A stretch of 64,000 nt of DNA, from the NCBI RefSeq assembly GCF_910596095.1, contig NC_056544.1, positions 14,803,155-14,867,154 of the forward strand, read 5' to 3'. The translations under genes were made by a program, and so were the position numbers. The notes below the pieces were generated by a model. The model saw only the letters and a list, made by a program, of their open reading frames with translations, searched no databases and was not told the origin of the DNA. The stretch is from Thunnus maccoyii (lineage: Eukaryota > Chordata > Actinopteri > Scombriformes > Scombridae). This document shows, in pieces, positions 23,750 to 36,375 of this stretch (its first letter is position 1; the number at the start of each line of letters is the position of its first letter).

Positions 23750-25392
23750 ATAACACACTGCGGGATGCGCTGATTGAAACGCTGTGGCAGTGCCATAATG
23801 TCCAGAGTAAATGTTGGGGAAAATGAGAAAAAAAGCAAGAAAAATGAACTATCATCCAAAGTCCTTCTAGGGCCACTACTCAGACAGCTGAATGTGCACA
23901 TATAATCTCGCAACATGAATATGCTAATAGGCCCAAGTGTACTTTACTGTGCCCCTGATTTATTATGCACTTAACGGGTATATTGATGCGTCTAGCATTG
24001 CAAACACAGTCTTTCATAGCCTACAATGGCTCATTCATCTGATGTGAAAGTAAACAGGCGCCCAGGAAATCGACCAGTCTTGTCGGAAACACGGAGAAAT
24101 GACCAGTGATTAATCGCGAAGGTGGGAGGGGACATCAAAACAAGCGGCCTGAGGAAGCCACTGTTGAGGTTTTAGGACCATGGACAACCCTCAAACACGC
24201 CCACTTAGCGAAACAATAAGGGGCGCTGTCCGAGGTGCTGACACAACTAAACCCAAATAACTAAATGTTCCAGTTGGAAAAAGCAAAGCGGTTTTCCATT
24301 TGCAATATCAACAGTGCCTCGTATACCTTTAGGGGATCACGTCAGGTCTTCCCTTAAAAGGCTGATTGGTAGATCTCATGCTTTAAGTGCTACAACTCTG
24401 AACGTCTTGGGTAAACTTCCACAACACACCTAAGCACACCACTTACAAATAAAATTATTTTTAATCCACTTATTTAAATACAAATGGTAAGCAGACTGTG
24501 TTTATATTTCGCTCTTCTAGTCTACCGAACACTCAAAGCGCTTTACAATACATGCCAACATTTCTCCATCCGCACACACATTATACAATTATTATACATT
24601 TTATATTACATCCTGTACCCCTCACAATGATTAATCAATAAAGTGACTAGTGATGAGTCGGTTGTGGGTGGTAATGGAGGGAAGTGCTTCCTAATAGCAT
24701 GTGCCTGGTTTTATGTTAGATGAATCTCACAGTCAAAAGGGATGCATTGTGTGTTTGTGTTAAAAAGTATACAAACACAAAATGCATTCTTTCAACATCC
24801 ACTTCTGTTGCTTTGGGCCTAATGAGTTTGAGTGCTTAAAACCCAATGCTAATTAAATTGGTTGCTAAAGCCATATTGAGTTCTTGCATCAAGAACTTAC
24901 AGGAAGTTGGATTTCGTAAAGATCATCTATCGAATAATGGAGAAAATGGCAATCCTTGTGTGTTTTTGTATGAGGTAGGTGTGGCCACAACAGCAGTTGC
25001 TAACAAGAAAAAAGGCAGAGATCATCTTGTAAAATATTTAATGGGGAGAAAAAAAAACAAAAAAAAACAGGTTTGTCATTTGTGTGGAAAGTACAAGAAC
25101 TGTAAAAAAAAAAAAAAAAAAAAAAAATTACATTTGAAGTAAATGGAAAATGGTAAGTACTTTCCCTTGGAGGGTTAAAGCTGACAAGAAAACGTGTATG
25201 TCAAGTGAGATGACATTTAGAATGATGAGATTAATCTCTGTATTCAGAGGAAAGTCAGTTTTGTCCAAAATGGTTGTGTGTCATGTGTGTGGGGTTTCCA
25301 GGATGCTATTATATTTCTTTTGACTTTGAAAGTGGCAGCAGTGAAGTTATTTTTTTCCATTCTCAGCAGTCTCCAGAGTGCAATCCTGAGTC
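23750..25392. other. Intergenic DNA between the C3orf80 homologue and the zp3-like gene
   Basis: No gene was recognised. A CACTCAAAGCGCTTTACAAT stretch near 24530 resembles fish L2/SINE tails. A poly(A) run lies at about 25103-25127. Confidence 0.35.
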
Positions 25393-28237
25393 TCAGGTGG
25401 TCTTTTTCTTGGGTGAAAGTGCTGTTGTGGAATCTGTTGATAATGTGACAATAAGTGGTCCCAGCTGGACTGTTCTATCTGTAAAAACAACCACATGGGA
25501 TTTTATTTAAAAACATTAAAAGGATCTCTTTCAGCTGCATGAGAAAAGGTCGAATGGGTGATTGAGCCATATAAATAATACAACTTTGGATTACTTTTCC
25601 ATTTCTCAACTGATCATAAACTGAACATAAATCTGTCTTACTTTTATTGCTTAAAAATAATGGTGTAAAAGACTTGGATTTAACCATTTCATTTATATTA
25701 AAAAGTCCTGTCAGTAAATCTGTGCCTGTAAAGTTAAAACAACATTTTTTAAAAAAAAAACAACCAATAAAAGTTCTCATCTCTTGTACTCACCTGCTTT
25801 GTCATCTGCTTCTCTCTTCATCAATCCAGCAGAGGACTGGTGAAGTCTGTCTTGTTGACTCTGGTGCATTCCAGGGCGGACACGGACATAACTGGCCGGG
25901 TGATGCTCGGGACTGTTCTGGACAAAACTCTCCTGTGAGGTCATGTCGGGCCAGGCGTTGGTGCTGATGGTTGCTGTAGGAGGCTCTGTGGATGGAGGCT
26001 CCTCAACCCGATGAGAGATGTCGCAGCTTCTACATGCCTGGTCATTACCGTCAACTGACAGCCATCTGGATAAGGAGACAGTTGTGGGAACTCACCTCTG
26101 ATTTTCTGATAGTAAAGCCTAATACTGATTATAACATTGCAGCAATATGAGAATACCTGTTCTCAATAAAAGAGCACGCCCTGTTTTGGGAGTTAACAGG
26201 TGATGCGACTGGAACAGCCTTCAAGTAGCAGGTGATGTAGACCTGTGGGAGATAGATTTTAGTGTGCAATACAGAAACTCTTCTCTCAGGTCGTTTCATA
26301 ACAATATTAGATGGGAGGGAGTTTTACATTGTCAAGCAGTTTGTACAATAAACCTTCAACAAAGACAGCAAAAATAACTAACCTGATTGTTGGGCTCCTG
26401 GTGGAACCTGAATGCATCGAGCTGGAATCTAAGCGCGTGCTCTGCAGCTCTCGGTAGGAAGTGAGAGCTGGAGTTTGTCAGGTAAGCATCAGCGAGACAT
26501 CTGTTAGAGCAGCAAAATAAGATAAATACTGAGAATGCAGATATATGAAATTCAAACAAATGGCAATCAAAACAAGAATGATCATTTACACTGATTTTAA
26601 GAGATTTGGGATGGTGTGTTTGGGTGTGATTTGGTTTTATCATGTCTATTATCAATTGGAGGAACTCACCCATAATGCTCAATAAAGTCATATCTTAATG
26701 TTGCCTTTGCATCAGGTGTTGCTGTGGCAACACAATGGTCAACATAGACTCGTAAGGGCATGTGGTTACCCATGATGACAGACACTTTGAAATGAATTGG
26801 GTCACCCAGGAAGTATGTGTAAGATCCTCTCTCAAACTGCCAGTCATCTGCAAAGATTAGAGTAAAAATTAGAAATCAAAACATGCAAGAAATAATTTAG
26901 AATTTGAATGTTCTAGTGCACAAAAGGCATCATCAGTGATCATAAAAATATAGCATAACACTTTTCTTAAGATACATGACAATAGAACAGGATTCTCTAT
27001 CAATGTCATCCTCTTGATACCCGTCATGAGTTGCAGACTGAAGTCTATCTGATCGTCAACTGTGGCTGTGGTGATGAAAGGAACCCAGGCGGGGTGCAGA
27101 GAAATGCCATCAACAGCATATCTCCTGAAAACAGTAAAAGTGTGGCAGCATTACTCCATCAGTCCTTATAGCATTTACAGCTGCAATGATAAGTCAATTT
27201 ATTGATCAACAGAAAATTAAGGGCCAACTATTTTGATAATCAATAAATTGCTTTGAGTATTTTTTTTTCTTTGATTCCATCTCCTTAAATGTGAATATTT
27301 TCTGGGTTTCTTTAGTCCTTTGATAGTAAAACTGCATGTGTTTGGTTTGTGGACATTTTAAGTTGCATCTTGGGTTTTGGGAAATGGTGAATGACATTTT
27401 CCCTGATTCTCTGACATTTTATAGACCAAACAACCAATTGATTAATGAAGAAAATAACAGATTAATCAATAGTGAAAACAATCGTTAGTTGCAGCTCTAA
27501 TAGCATTATTTAAATGTTCAAGGTCTAATGCATGAAGAAATCAAAGATCAAAATCCAAATATTCAATACACACTTAAAATAGTATATCCTCTCGAAATTG
27601 CACGGAACCTACTTGTCATAATGGCATTCAAGTGGGATAGTTGCTCCATCTAGTCTAAGCAAACCATCAGATGAAGGTTCAGGTGAGTAGACCAGCACAG
27701 TAGAATAGATAATCTTCTCTTTTGTCGACTAGAAGGGAAGAGTGAGTCTTTCAACGTGTACCATGCTACATAGTAATATACCAAGCTCTTAATCATAAAT
27801 TCAGACCACCTCAAGAGAAAGTTCCATAACAAAAAGAATACAATGCTTACAGAGAGTTTGGTTCCACAGTCCGTCAGGTGGGCATGGATGGTGAATTCCG
27901 CCTCTCCTGATGGGACTGCTATGCATGCGCTCCCTTCTCTCACTGAATCTGAGCCAAGGCGCAGATGATTGCCGTCCAACACAAGGCCTGTATTAAAAAT
28001 ATCAGCCTGCACCACAACCTCCATTGAATCAGGGTGGCACTTGACCAGGACAGGTCGAGGCCGCGTACTGAACTCTGCGCTCTGTTGACGTTGAGGCTGA
28101 ATAGTCCTGCTCGGTAGGTGAGGGTTTGCTGCGCTGGAGGGGCCTCGGCTGTAAACTAAACTGCTCTCTATGAGTGTGGAAACTGTGAGAAGGACAATGA
28201 TCCACCAGACAGAGGTTCGTTGCAGGTTGCGGTCCAT
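25393..28237 (-). CDS. zp3: Zona pellucida glycoprotein 3-like (egg envelope)
   Basis: Eight exons on the minus strand (27851-28237, 27613-27728, 27021-27124, 26670-26847, 26383-26500, 26157-26242, 25794-26065, 25393-25478) join in phase to 448 aa, the eight-exon layout usual for ZP3. It has a signal peptide (about 1-29), a Pro/Gln-rich stretch, and ZP-N from Cys67 (VKCHPDSMEVVV) with the LVLDGNHLRLG and DCGTKLS motifs. ZP-C follows, with LECHYDKRYAVDGISL, DDWQFERGSYTYFLGDPIHF, the Cys-rich block from ADAYLTNSS, YITCYLKA and DQACRSC. It ends DRTVQLGPLIVTL then a basic tail with no obvious membrane anchor, as in many fish ZP3 proteins. Role: a structural filament protein of the egg coat (chorion). 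Which fish zp3 paralogue this is cannot be told. Confidence 0.93.
27176..27499 (-). mobile_element. hAT-type MITE in zp3-like intron 2, with intact 8-bp target duplication
   Basis: A 324-bp element whose ends (TACAGCTGCAAT and TTGCAGCTCTA) are inverted repeats of the fish AGAGCTGCAAC MITE family. It is bracketed by a perfect 8-bp duplication ATAGCATT (27168-27175 and 27500-27507). The inside carries the family's ACATTTTATAGACCAAACAA and GATTAATCAAT blocks. An 8-bp duplication is the hAT hallmark. It has no coding capacity. Confidence 0.85.
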
Positions 28238-28345
28238 TCTTGGCCTCGGGTTTTGGAAGGAGTGGCGGGGCCCTACAACCGCTGAAAATATCGACACAGA
28301 TGTAGGTAATCTTCCGTGATTTGACCCCCTGACACACACCTGTTT
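28238..28345 (-). promoter_or_regulatory. Upstream region of the zp3-like gene with an E-box
   Basis: CACCTG at 28337-28342 lies about 100 bp before the ATG. E-boxes bound by FIGLA control zona genes in oocytes of fish and mammals. The site is six bases, so chance is a serious alternative. No TATA box was seen. Confidence 0.3.
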
Positions 28346-31213
28346 GACCACAAGCCTGAGTGTTAATCAGGAGGGTATGTAACCAAAAGTGTATACAGCA
28401 ACTTAGATTGCATTTTTTTAAATGTACATGTAAATGTACATTTTTAGTCTATGAGATTCATTAATATCATTAAAACACTATTTTTAGCCCATATTTGTAT
28501 GTTGGCAGCTTGGTCCTTTGGCTAAGCTATATATGCTATAAACTAATTTATCCAGTAGGTGGCACTACAACTGCAGATATAATTTCGGTCTGTTAGCTTC
28601 AATATTGAGATGGGTGTACAGTACATCATTTTAACCGAATAGAGTTAATTTGTTTATAACTTGTTTTCAGTTTAGGTTTGCCTTTAGGCTTCTCCTATGC
28701 TAAGAAACCTCACAGTTCAGTTTTAGCATCCATTTTTCAATAGTGATAGGAGCTTTTGGTTTAATTACATTAAAAAAGACACTCGATACAGACGTTGAAG
28801 GCTACCTTATTGGTTATGATTCATTAGACTAATTCAAATACAAAATATCAGAATTTAAAGTTCCAATGTGACAAAATGTACTCCGCCCTCCTGGCACAGA
28901 AGAGTGCAATTTGATAGAGGGCAAAGACATGTGTACATATTTAATTTCAACAATCTGAATAACAAAAGTATAATACTGTAGAGCACTCTTGTCCAGTGTT
29001 TTTCTGTCATTCATAAATAAACTACAATCCTGTATTTACTAGACGGGAAGGATTTCAGTTAGCCTGAAAGCAATTTGAAAGATACTTTGTTGTGGTTTTA
29101 TTCCTCCTTGTTGGCATGGACAAACTATTGCACAGGCCAAGGGACCCAAATGGTCAGCGGCCCAACAACCAAAGTTTGAACTTGACTTTTATCAGCATTT
29201 CTTGTTGGAAAGGCAATAGGGATCTCCCAATCAGTTTTTTAAATAACTACACCCAGCTGTTAATTTCTATTTATTATGTGTCACAGAATAAAACCATGCT
29301 AGTCATTATGTCAACCGTTGAACACATATTGTGAAGGTGTATGGTGGAAGGTGGCAGAAATGTAGGGTCTTTAAAACTGAAACTTAAAATAAAGTGTTTG
29401 ATCCAAATTTTTGTTATATTTTCCCTGCATAATACAGCTGCAAACTTTGGTGACAGTAAGTCCACATTAAAGATGGTGAGGCAATTTAAATATGTTCAAT
29501 AGCTGTATAGTTTTGTTTTAAGAAAATTTAACCTGCATCACAGATTTTCCTTTGACATTTTTCTATAATATTTTATCTTCCAGTATTTTTTGCAATATCT
29601 GTGGACAGCAGTGTCACTGTCGGTCTGCTGTAGCAGGAAGTTATGGGAGAGTTTATACAATTTCTTTTCAACTTGTCCCTGTTGTGGATATTTTGAGCGA
29701 TGGTCAGCACCTCAGTGGAGAAAAGCGGACATTAGCCTTTGATGTCCTAAAGCTGACAATATTTATTGAAGCACTTGATCAAGGAGAACTGAAATAGCGA
29801 ACATCAAAGTTATCTGCAACTTGGATGCTGTCTCTTTCCATTCTACCCCTGAAGGTCTGAGTCTTAGTCTTTAACCCAAGCAGATCAAGGTGGTCCGGAC
29901 AATGGAGAGACAGGGGTCTCTTGTTCCAGGCAATGGAGAGCAGGGAGGCTTTCCTGCTCATGACATGGTAAAGTACATGGATTGAAGACTTCACAATGTG
30001 AGTGATTATGATGATGATGATTGTTGTGATTTTGTTTTTGATTGAAGTTGTTAATCTAGATTGTTTAATCATTTGTTTTATTGTTCTGATGTAATCAAGC
30101 ATGTTTGTGTGAACCCCCTTTAAATTGCCAGGGTTTCATCTAGCGGGAGGCAGGAAGTGTCTTGGCCTCTGTTTGTAGGTTCATGTGACCGATGACCTCT
30201 GTCATGACCTCATTTAATGCCTTGGTGTTTCAGGGGATCTTCTTTGAGGATTTGCCTCAATAGCTGCCCCTGGTGGCCGGAAGACAGAACTCATGGGTCA
30301 CATGATGAGTGCTAAGGGGGTACACAAGAGGGGTTTTATCTAACTTACTGATTGTATGTTTTGATCTTAACTGAATTATGAGTTCAAAAGATTGATTCTT
30401 GATTATTTTTGTTTTATGTAAAAGTTGATTCATATATATATACTCTTGGTTTCCTGTGTGAAAGAATGATTCTGTAATGTACATGTTGTTTCTACTCTGT
30501 AGGTGTATTCTGATGGTCTGTAAATCTGTAAACCATTTCTGTGGTGGGTACATCATACGTCTCTCTCAACCCCAACAGCCACAAATCTCAGTTGTGTCAG
30601 TTCCATTGAACACAGAGGGGATGCAAATTGAAACAATGGATAGATGTCACTTTCAGTGAGGTTTTATAAATACCAATATGGCTTACCTTCACTTTCAGAA
30701 CATCATTCGAACAATTCGGCACTGAGGTGAACGAGTTAATCCATTCAGCTCAGTGAGTATAATCATGAAAGCATCAGCACCTTCAGATGACTGAAAAATG
30801 TATCTGTACATTCCACTGTTAATTTTTAGCTATTTGTAAACTCATTCTAGATGTTCAACACGGTGACATCTGACCATTTGCTGTATCTCTATAGACGTCA
30901 ACCATGACAATATAATATAGCCCCAATCCTAACTCTGACTCAACGTCAAATCCAAAACATAATCCAGACACTGGTACTAGTCGACTGGCTTTCACATCCT
31001 TGAGAATATCAAAAAACTTTTGGTCACATGATAGTTAGTTATTGACAGTGGACTTTCCAAATCAAGTGAGATCAAATACCACTTTGTCTTCTGATAGTAC
31101 TTAAAATTTATCAGAGGGCTGAGGTGGTGTTGAGTTGCTTACAGGAATATACAGTACAGTCAGGTGTATAGTAAAGACAGTTTGCAAAATGCCATCAAGG
31201 CAAGGAAATCACA
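28346..31213. other. Intergenic DNA between the zp3-like gene and the Tc1 element
   Basis: About 2.9 kb of AT-rich DNA. No supported gene, RNA or clear repeat was found. Short open frames such as 29552-29797 and 29779-30102 have no protein family resemblance. Confidence 0.3.
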
Positions 31214-31215
31214 TA

Positions 31216-32147
31216 CAGTTGTGCTCATAAGTTTACATACCCTGGTAGAATTTGTGAAATATCAGCCTGACTGATTATGCTGTAAACTTTTGTTTCATTT
31301 AATGATAGTGGTCAGGTGAAGCCATTTATTTTTACATAATTATATTTGCCCTTTTTACATCATAATTATAACTGAAATCACCAAAATGGCCGTGATCAAA
31401 AGTTTACATACCCTTGAATGTTTGACCTGATAATATACACACAAGTTGACACACACAGGTTTAAATGGCAATGAAGGGTAAGTTTCCACACCTGTGACTT
31501 GTTTGATTGTAATTAGTGTCTGTGTATAAATAGTCAATGAGTTTCTCAGCTCTTGAGAGACCCCTGCACATTTCATCCAGGGCTGCTCTGACTTTACTGG
31601 ATACTGAGCCATGAGGAAAGCAAAAGAACTGTCAAAGGACCTACGAGAAAAGGGAGTTAAACTTTATAAACCAGTAAAAGGATATAAAAAGATATCCAAA
31701 GATTCAAAAATGCCAATGAGTAGTATTCAAGCTCTGATAAAAAAGTGGAAAATGAAGGGTTCTGTTGATACCAAGCCACAGTCAGGTAGACCAACAAAGA
31801 TTTCAGCCACAATTGCCAGAAAAATTGTTCAGGTTGCAAAGAAAAACTCACATGCAACTTCAGCTGAAAGTTGTATGTGTGGTTTCAAGCTGAACAATAA
31901 GGAGGTACTTGAACAAAAATGGGCTGCACGGTCAAGTTGCCAGAAAAAAGCCGTTACTGTGCCAACGCCATAAAACAGCCTGCTAACAATATGCCAAACA
32001 GCAACTACACAAGCCTCAAAACTTCTGGAACAAAGTTATTTGGAGTGATGAGACCAAAATTGAACTTTATGGTCACAACTATAGACACTATGAATGGTAC
32101 ATGTCTTATAGATTCTGCCAGGGTATGTAGACTTATGAGCACAACTG
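31216..32147 (+). mobile_element. Tc1-like DNA transposon, internally deleted, IR/DR-type ends
   Basis: It begins CAGTTGTGCTCATAAGTTTA after a TA and ends GAGCACAACTG before a TA, as expected for Tc1 elements. The left end has a second inner repeat (AAAAGTTTACATACCCTTGA near 31398), the IR/DR layout of Sleeping Beauty-type elements. A transposase frame from 31611 shows the paired-like helix-turn-helix region (SGRPTKISATIARKIVQVAK). After a deletion, part of the DDE domain follows (GTKLFGVMRPKLNF, from SGTKL..W-SDETKIEL in the family). At 932 bp it is well short of the usual 1.6 kb, and the transposase is not functional. Confidence 0.85.
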
Positions 32148-32149
32148 TA

Positions 32150-32242
32150 CCTCCTTATTGTTCATCTTGAAACAGCCACATCCAAAATATGGCCGATATT
32201 TCACAAATTCTACCAGGGTATGTAAACTCATGAGCACAACTG
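32150..32242 (-). mobile_element. Second Tc1-like end fragment, inverted, abutting the first element
   Basis: Read on the minus strand this starts CAGTTGTGCTCATGAGTTTA (a Tc1 left end) and then jumps directly to an internal transposase stretch (TTTCAAGATGAACAATAAGG). That stretch matches 31881-31905 of the neighbouring element. It is a deletion derivative or a rearranged end. Confidence 0.65.
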
Positions 32243-32514
32243 AAGCAAATTTAATGGTTTAAAAAAACAGACTATACATATTATTGTTTAGTGGTTGCAA
32301 TAAATGACCAAGTATAGCTGTCAGGCAGTCTCTTGAAAGAAAGAAATGACTGAACTTGCTGTAACTACGATTATGTGATGTCACTGTAGATTCTCTTCAA
32401 GAAGGGAAAAATACTTAAATTGTCTCATATAATATGTTTTGGAGTTAAAACAATAAAGTAGTGTAAGTAAACAACAATGAATAAATGAATGACAAATCAG
32501 TATAATTTATGCAG

Positions 32515-32842
32515 GAAAAATATTTATTTGATGATTCTTAGAACCAATGACATGAGAATAAATAACTGAAAATAAATAGTCCAGAATAAAACAAATTTAA
32601 ATATTATTAATAAATAAATAGTCTGTAAATACACTTTCTAAAAGGTACTTTAGCACATCACTGATGTTAAATATAAATCACAAACACAAAAATAATGTAT
32701 CCGTAAAAAGTTATAAATTAGACTAAAGTGTTTTCTGTCACAATTAGATAGCATGAACTGTTACTATAGTTCACTGGATTTTATATGTAGACTGGTTCTG
32801 TATGTAGCTTTCTAAACTACTGATCTGTTAGAGCTCAAGGAT
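32515..32842 (-). promoter_or_regulatory. il12a: il12a 3' UTR with AU-rich elements and poly(A) signal
   Basis: Read on the minus strand, the region after the il12a stop contains many ATTTA pentamers, including overlapping ATTTATTTATTATT near 32607-32620. An AATAAA lies near 32525-32530. Clustered AU-rich elements are known to destabilise cytokine mRNAs. The UTR end is inferred. Confidence 0.55.
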
Positions 32843-34530
32843 TCATTTAGTGTGTTCACCAGAGTTCATGTATCCGATGACTCTGTTGATGGTGATGGTG
32901 CGGACCTGGAAGCCCTTCAGAACTTTGCAAAGGCTGAGTCTTTCATCGTAGGTGCTCAGCTTGTCTGAAGCCTTTAAAAAAACCCAACAAAAAACAGGTT
33001 TAAGGCATTGTGAAGGACATTACAGTCAGACTATAACTGTTCTTCCAAAAGAAGTATATGTTTGGAGTAAATGTTTTGATTTCTTGACCATTACAATAAT
33101 ATTTCTTTTTGTTAATCCTATTTTGGTACCATCTTCAATTTTGAAATCTAAAATAAAACAAACACATAAACGGATCATGAGTCATGGTCATGGCATGCAC
33201 TGAAATATCTCTTACCTTCCTTGAGGCCAAGTCTGCGGAAAGAGACCATGTGAAGCAGTTCTGTCAAGAGCAAAAGATTAACTGTTAATTCATTTCTTAA
33301 TTCAGTGGTACTCAAGATGCAGTTAATATGTATAAGTTATAGAATTATTCCTTTAAACCTCTCCCTTTACCTCTTCACATTTCTCTTTAAAATTTAACAT
33401 ATGTAATTTAACATATGTTATATTTAGAACAGTAGCCTCTAGTGTCCCTCGTGAGACAGCCAGTTTTAATTTTCATTCTGTATTTGTAAATAGTAGCAAC
33501 ACCACTGAAGCTATATGTGTATTGTGTAAAATCAGTTACCTCCATGAGTTCTTTGAGGCTGAACAGAACAGTACGGCTGAGTAAAGTGTCAGGGTCTGGC
33601 TGAGCAGCAAGAAATTTGTAGTAATACTGCAGATCCTTCCCAATGCTTTTTAGACATGAGTCCTAGATTGAAACACAGCAAAGACAATTATAAACACATA
33701 TATACATATAAACTATCAGGCAGCAAAATACAGTTGATGAATATGTGTTAAAGGTTATTTCTTCCTACTTATATTTAATATGTACACTTTCATAATCTCT
33801 TAAAAGAGAGGTAGAAGAAGAAAAAGAAAAATTAAAAAAGTGGTAGTTTTGTCAGAGAGACAAAGCTTAACATACCTGATCAAATTCAGATTTAGCCATT
33901 CCAGAGCATGTTGGTTCCTGTGTGACAAACACAGTTACATTTTAGAGGCACAGTTACAAAATAATTTTAAAAAAAATAATGTATCTTGGCATAAAAAGGG
34001 GGTTAGGGTTAGAATATAGGACTGATTTTTCCCTATCTCACAACTAAAGTACATCTGTATGAAAAAAAGCTTCCTACTGTACCTTTGGTGCACACACAAA
34101 TGGCGTGTTAGTCTCCATGTGCAGCTCCACACTCTGCTTTGTGCAGTCGATTCCAGTGAACAGGTTGTTCTGTGACGAGGAAAGAGAAATTTTAAACATC
34201 ACTGTAAATTAAAGACAGATTAAAGATGACATGTAGACCTGCAGTGTAGTTTGCGGGCATACCTGCATGAGTGTATCGGTGATGTTCTCTAGAAGTGTTC
34301 TTGCGTAGATAACACAGGAGTCCGTCATCGGTCCTTTCACTGGCAGAGACTGGCTGACCTGCCACACAGGACAGCTGAGCACTAGAAGCAGCAGTGCAGG
34401 AGTAAAGTCTGGCAAGAAAAAGAGAAAATAGAGTCCCACATGTAAATCTAAAGTCTCAACTATTTTCTTTCAAAGACACAACATTGTTCAGTCAGTGGAT
34501 ATCACACTCACAGAGCTTGATGAGTGGCAT
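32843..34530 (-). CDS. il12a: Interleukin-12 subunit alpha (p35)
   Basis: Seven exons (34512-34530, 34263-34408, 34083-34169, 33876-33917, 33540-33662, 33216-33260, 32843-32971) join in phase to 196 aa. The protein starts MPLIKLYFTPALLLLVLSCP, a signal peptide, followed by a four-helix cytokine body: helix A with ARTLLENITDTLMQ, the loop NNLFTGIDCTKQSVELHMET, CLKSIGKDLQYYYKFLAAQP, TVLFSLKELME, and a C-terminal helix with FQVRTITINRVIGYMNS. The GIDC...ETNTPFVC stretch matches the IL-12 p35 pattern. Family knowledge: p35 pairs by disulphide with p40 to form IL-12, or with EBI3 to form IL-35, driving or restraining Th1/NK responses. Neighbour schip1 fits the human order SCHIP1-IL12A. Intron sizes and exon lengths look normal. 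Confidence 0.93.
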
Positions 34531-34620
34531 CTTGAATAAGACTGTTGATTCCGATTCTTTGTTGTAACTGACTGAACTCAGACATCCTTAAGTATTTTAT
34601 ACCCAGGCTGACGCAGGGAT
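34531..34620 (-). promoter_or_regulatory. il12a: il12a core promoter (TATA box)
   Basis: On the minus strand a canonical TATAAAAT sits at about 34601-34594, roughly 65 bp before the ATG, so transcription should start near 34565-34570 with a very short leader. Confidence 0.6.
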
Positions 34621-35767
34621 TTCCCTTACGATACAGTGATGCTGACACCTGACTGTGCATTGAAAGAGCACAGTCAAGGTTGTGTAATTTCCTCTTTTTC
34701 CCCTACAGTACTGCTGAATAGTGAAACTGGAATTCACAACAACACTGATGATGAAATGGCATTTACTTTGATTTTGAGGTTAGAGAGATTCAGAGATTCA
34801 CACTAATTCACAGTTTATTGTTGACATTTCCAAAGAGGGGAGAATGAAAGCATGATGTAATATTCTATTGTAATCCTGCACAGTCATGTCAAACATCTGT
34901 CGAATTACAGCCATGTCCAGTATATCAATATTAACACATTTCATTTTATTTATGTGTAAGACAAAGGGAAAAAAAAGATTGACAAACACATGTAGAAGGA
35001 CTTTATAATTAATTTATTATTTATTTATGTATTTATAGGATAGGTTCACAGTTTTTCAAGTCTGTCTTAAAACAATATTCAGTAGCCCAAATGAACATTA
35101 AAACAGGTTTTGCTCACTGTAATCATTCCTCCTGTTCATACTGGCCATTAGAAGATCCCCTCCAAATGTGCTTACAATGTAAGTGATGATCTACAGTCCT
35201 TGTTTTGAGCAAAAATGTATTTAAAAGTTTATCTGAAGTTAATATGAGCCTTCAGCTGTCTGAGTTAGTCAAATAAAGTCCCACATAAAGTTTACAATCT
35301 TTTTAGTAAAAAATCCCCTCTTTGTGTCTGGACAAACAGTGATTTCCTAAACTTTGAAATACATTTTTGCACAGAAGGAAGACTGTGGATTTTGTCCCCT
35401 GTCACTTACATTGTAAGTGTATTGTGAAGGGATCTCGTAATGACAAGTATGAACAGAGGAATGATTATGGCTAGAAAAACGTGTCAATGTTAATTTGGGC
35501 ACCTGACTATTTGGTTGTTGTTGTGAACCTATCCTTTAATAACTCAAATCAGAGTGTTATTTGGAATGTTTTTTTCATGTATGTACAAGAATTTGGCTTC
35601 TAATGAAAACGTATACCCTGATCTATTTATTTTTACTTGACTGACTTCTGAGCAGCCATCTGAGGAGGAAATTATTTACTGATTCCTGTAGTTCATGTGT
35701 GCTGAAGTTACATTATGTGTAAAATGTATTTTTTAATCAGAATAATTAGTATTTTTTGTTACTTTTA

Positions 35768-35799
<32 letters not shown>

Positions 35800-36370
35800 T
35801 AACTTTGTGTCAGTTAATTTAGATCAACTGATGACTGTAACATGAGTGCTTTTTTTTGTCCCAACACTGTGGTGAGTTGTTCCCCTCTTGCATGTGGTAA
35901 GCCGTCCCAAAACTCAGTCCCACTTTTCAGACGTGTCAACAGAAGTGTGAATGGCGAGAAACCTAACCGTGACCTTTTGTGCAATAGTGAGACTGAATAT
36001 GTGAATGAGAGGAGACTCACCTTAGCATGTAGCGCTGAATGAAACAATTTCTCTGTTGGCTTTTTAAGCATTTGGTTTCACAGTACATATCATTAACCCC
36101 TGCGTCTTTAGCTGGGGCGCCGAATGCAAAATAAATCTCATGAAAACCAGCCAAATAAAGACATAGATCACACACTTGAAACATTTATTATTTCTCTCTC
36201 TCTCTTTTTTTTTTTACAATCAATATACAGTACATTTATTAACGAAGCATACAATAAAAAAAGAAAGTTAACTTTATGTTAAATGACATTCTTAAAAAGC
36301 TGAGGGTGAAAACACTGTTAAAGACAGCCAGACAACAAGGCATGGTCTTCATCCTTTTAATAAAATCTCT
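34621..36370. other. Intergenic DNA between il12a and schip1, left part
   Basis: AT-rich, with an (AAT)n microsatellite at about 35769-35796. No supported gene was found. Confidence 0.3.
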
Positions 36371-36375
36371 TTTAA

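Noticed and set aside
30000-30700. Possible gene or transposon from short frames near 30.2-30.6 kb
   Set aside because: No splice context, family resemblance or terminal repeats could be found.
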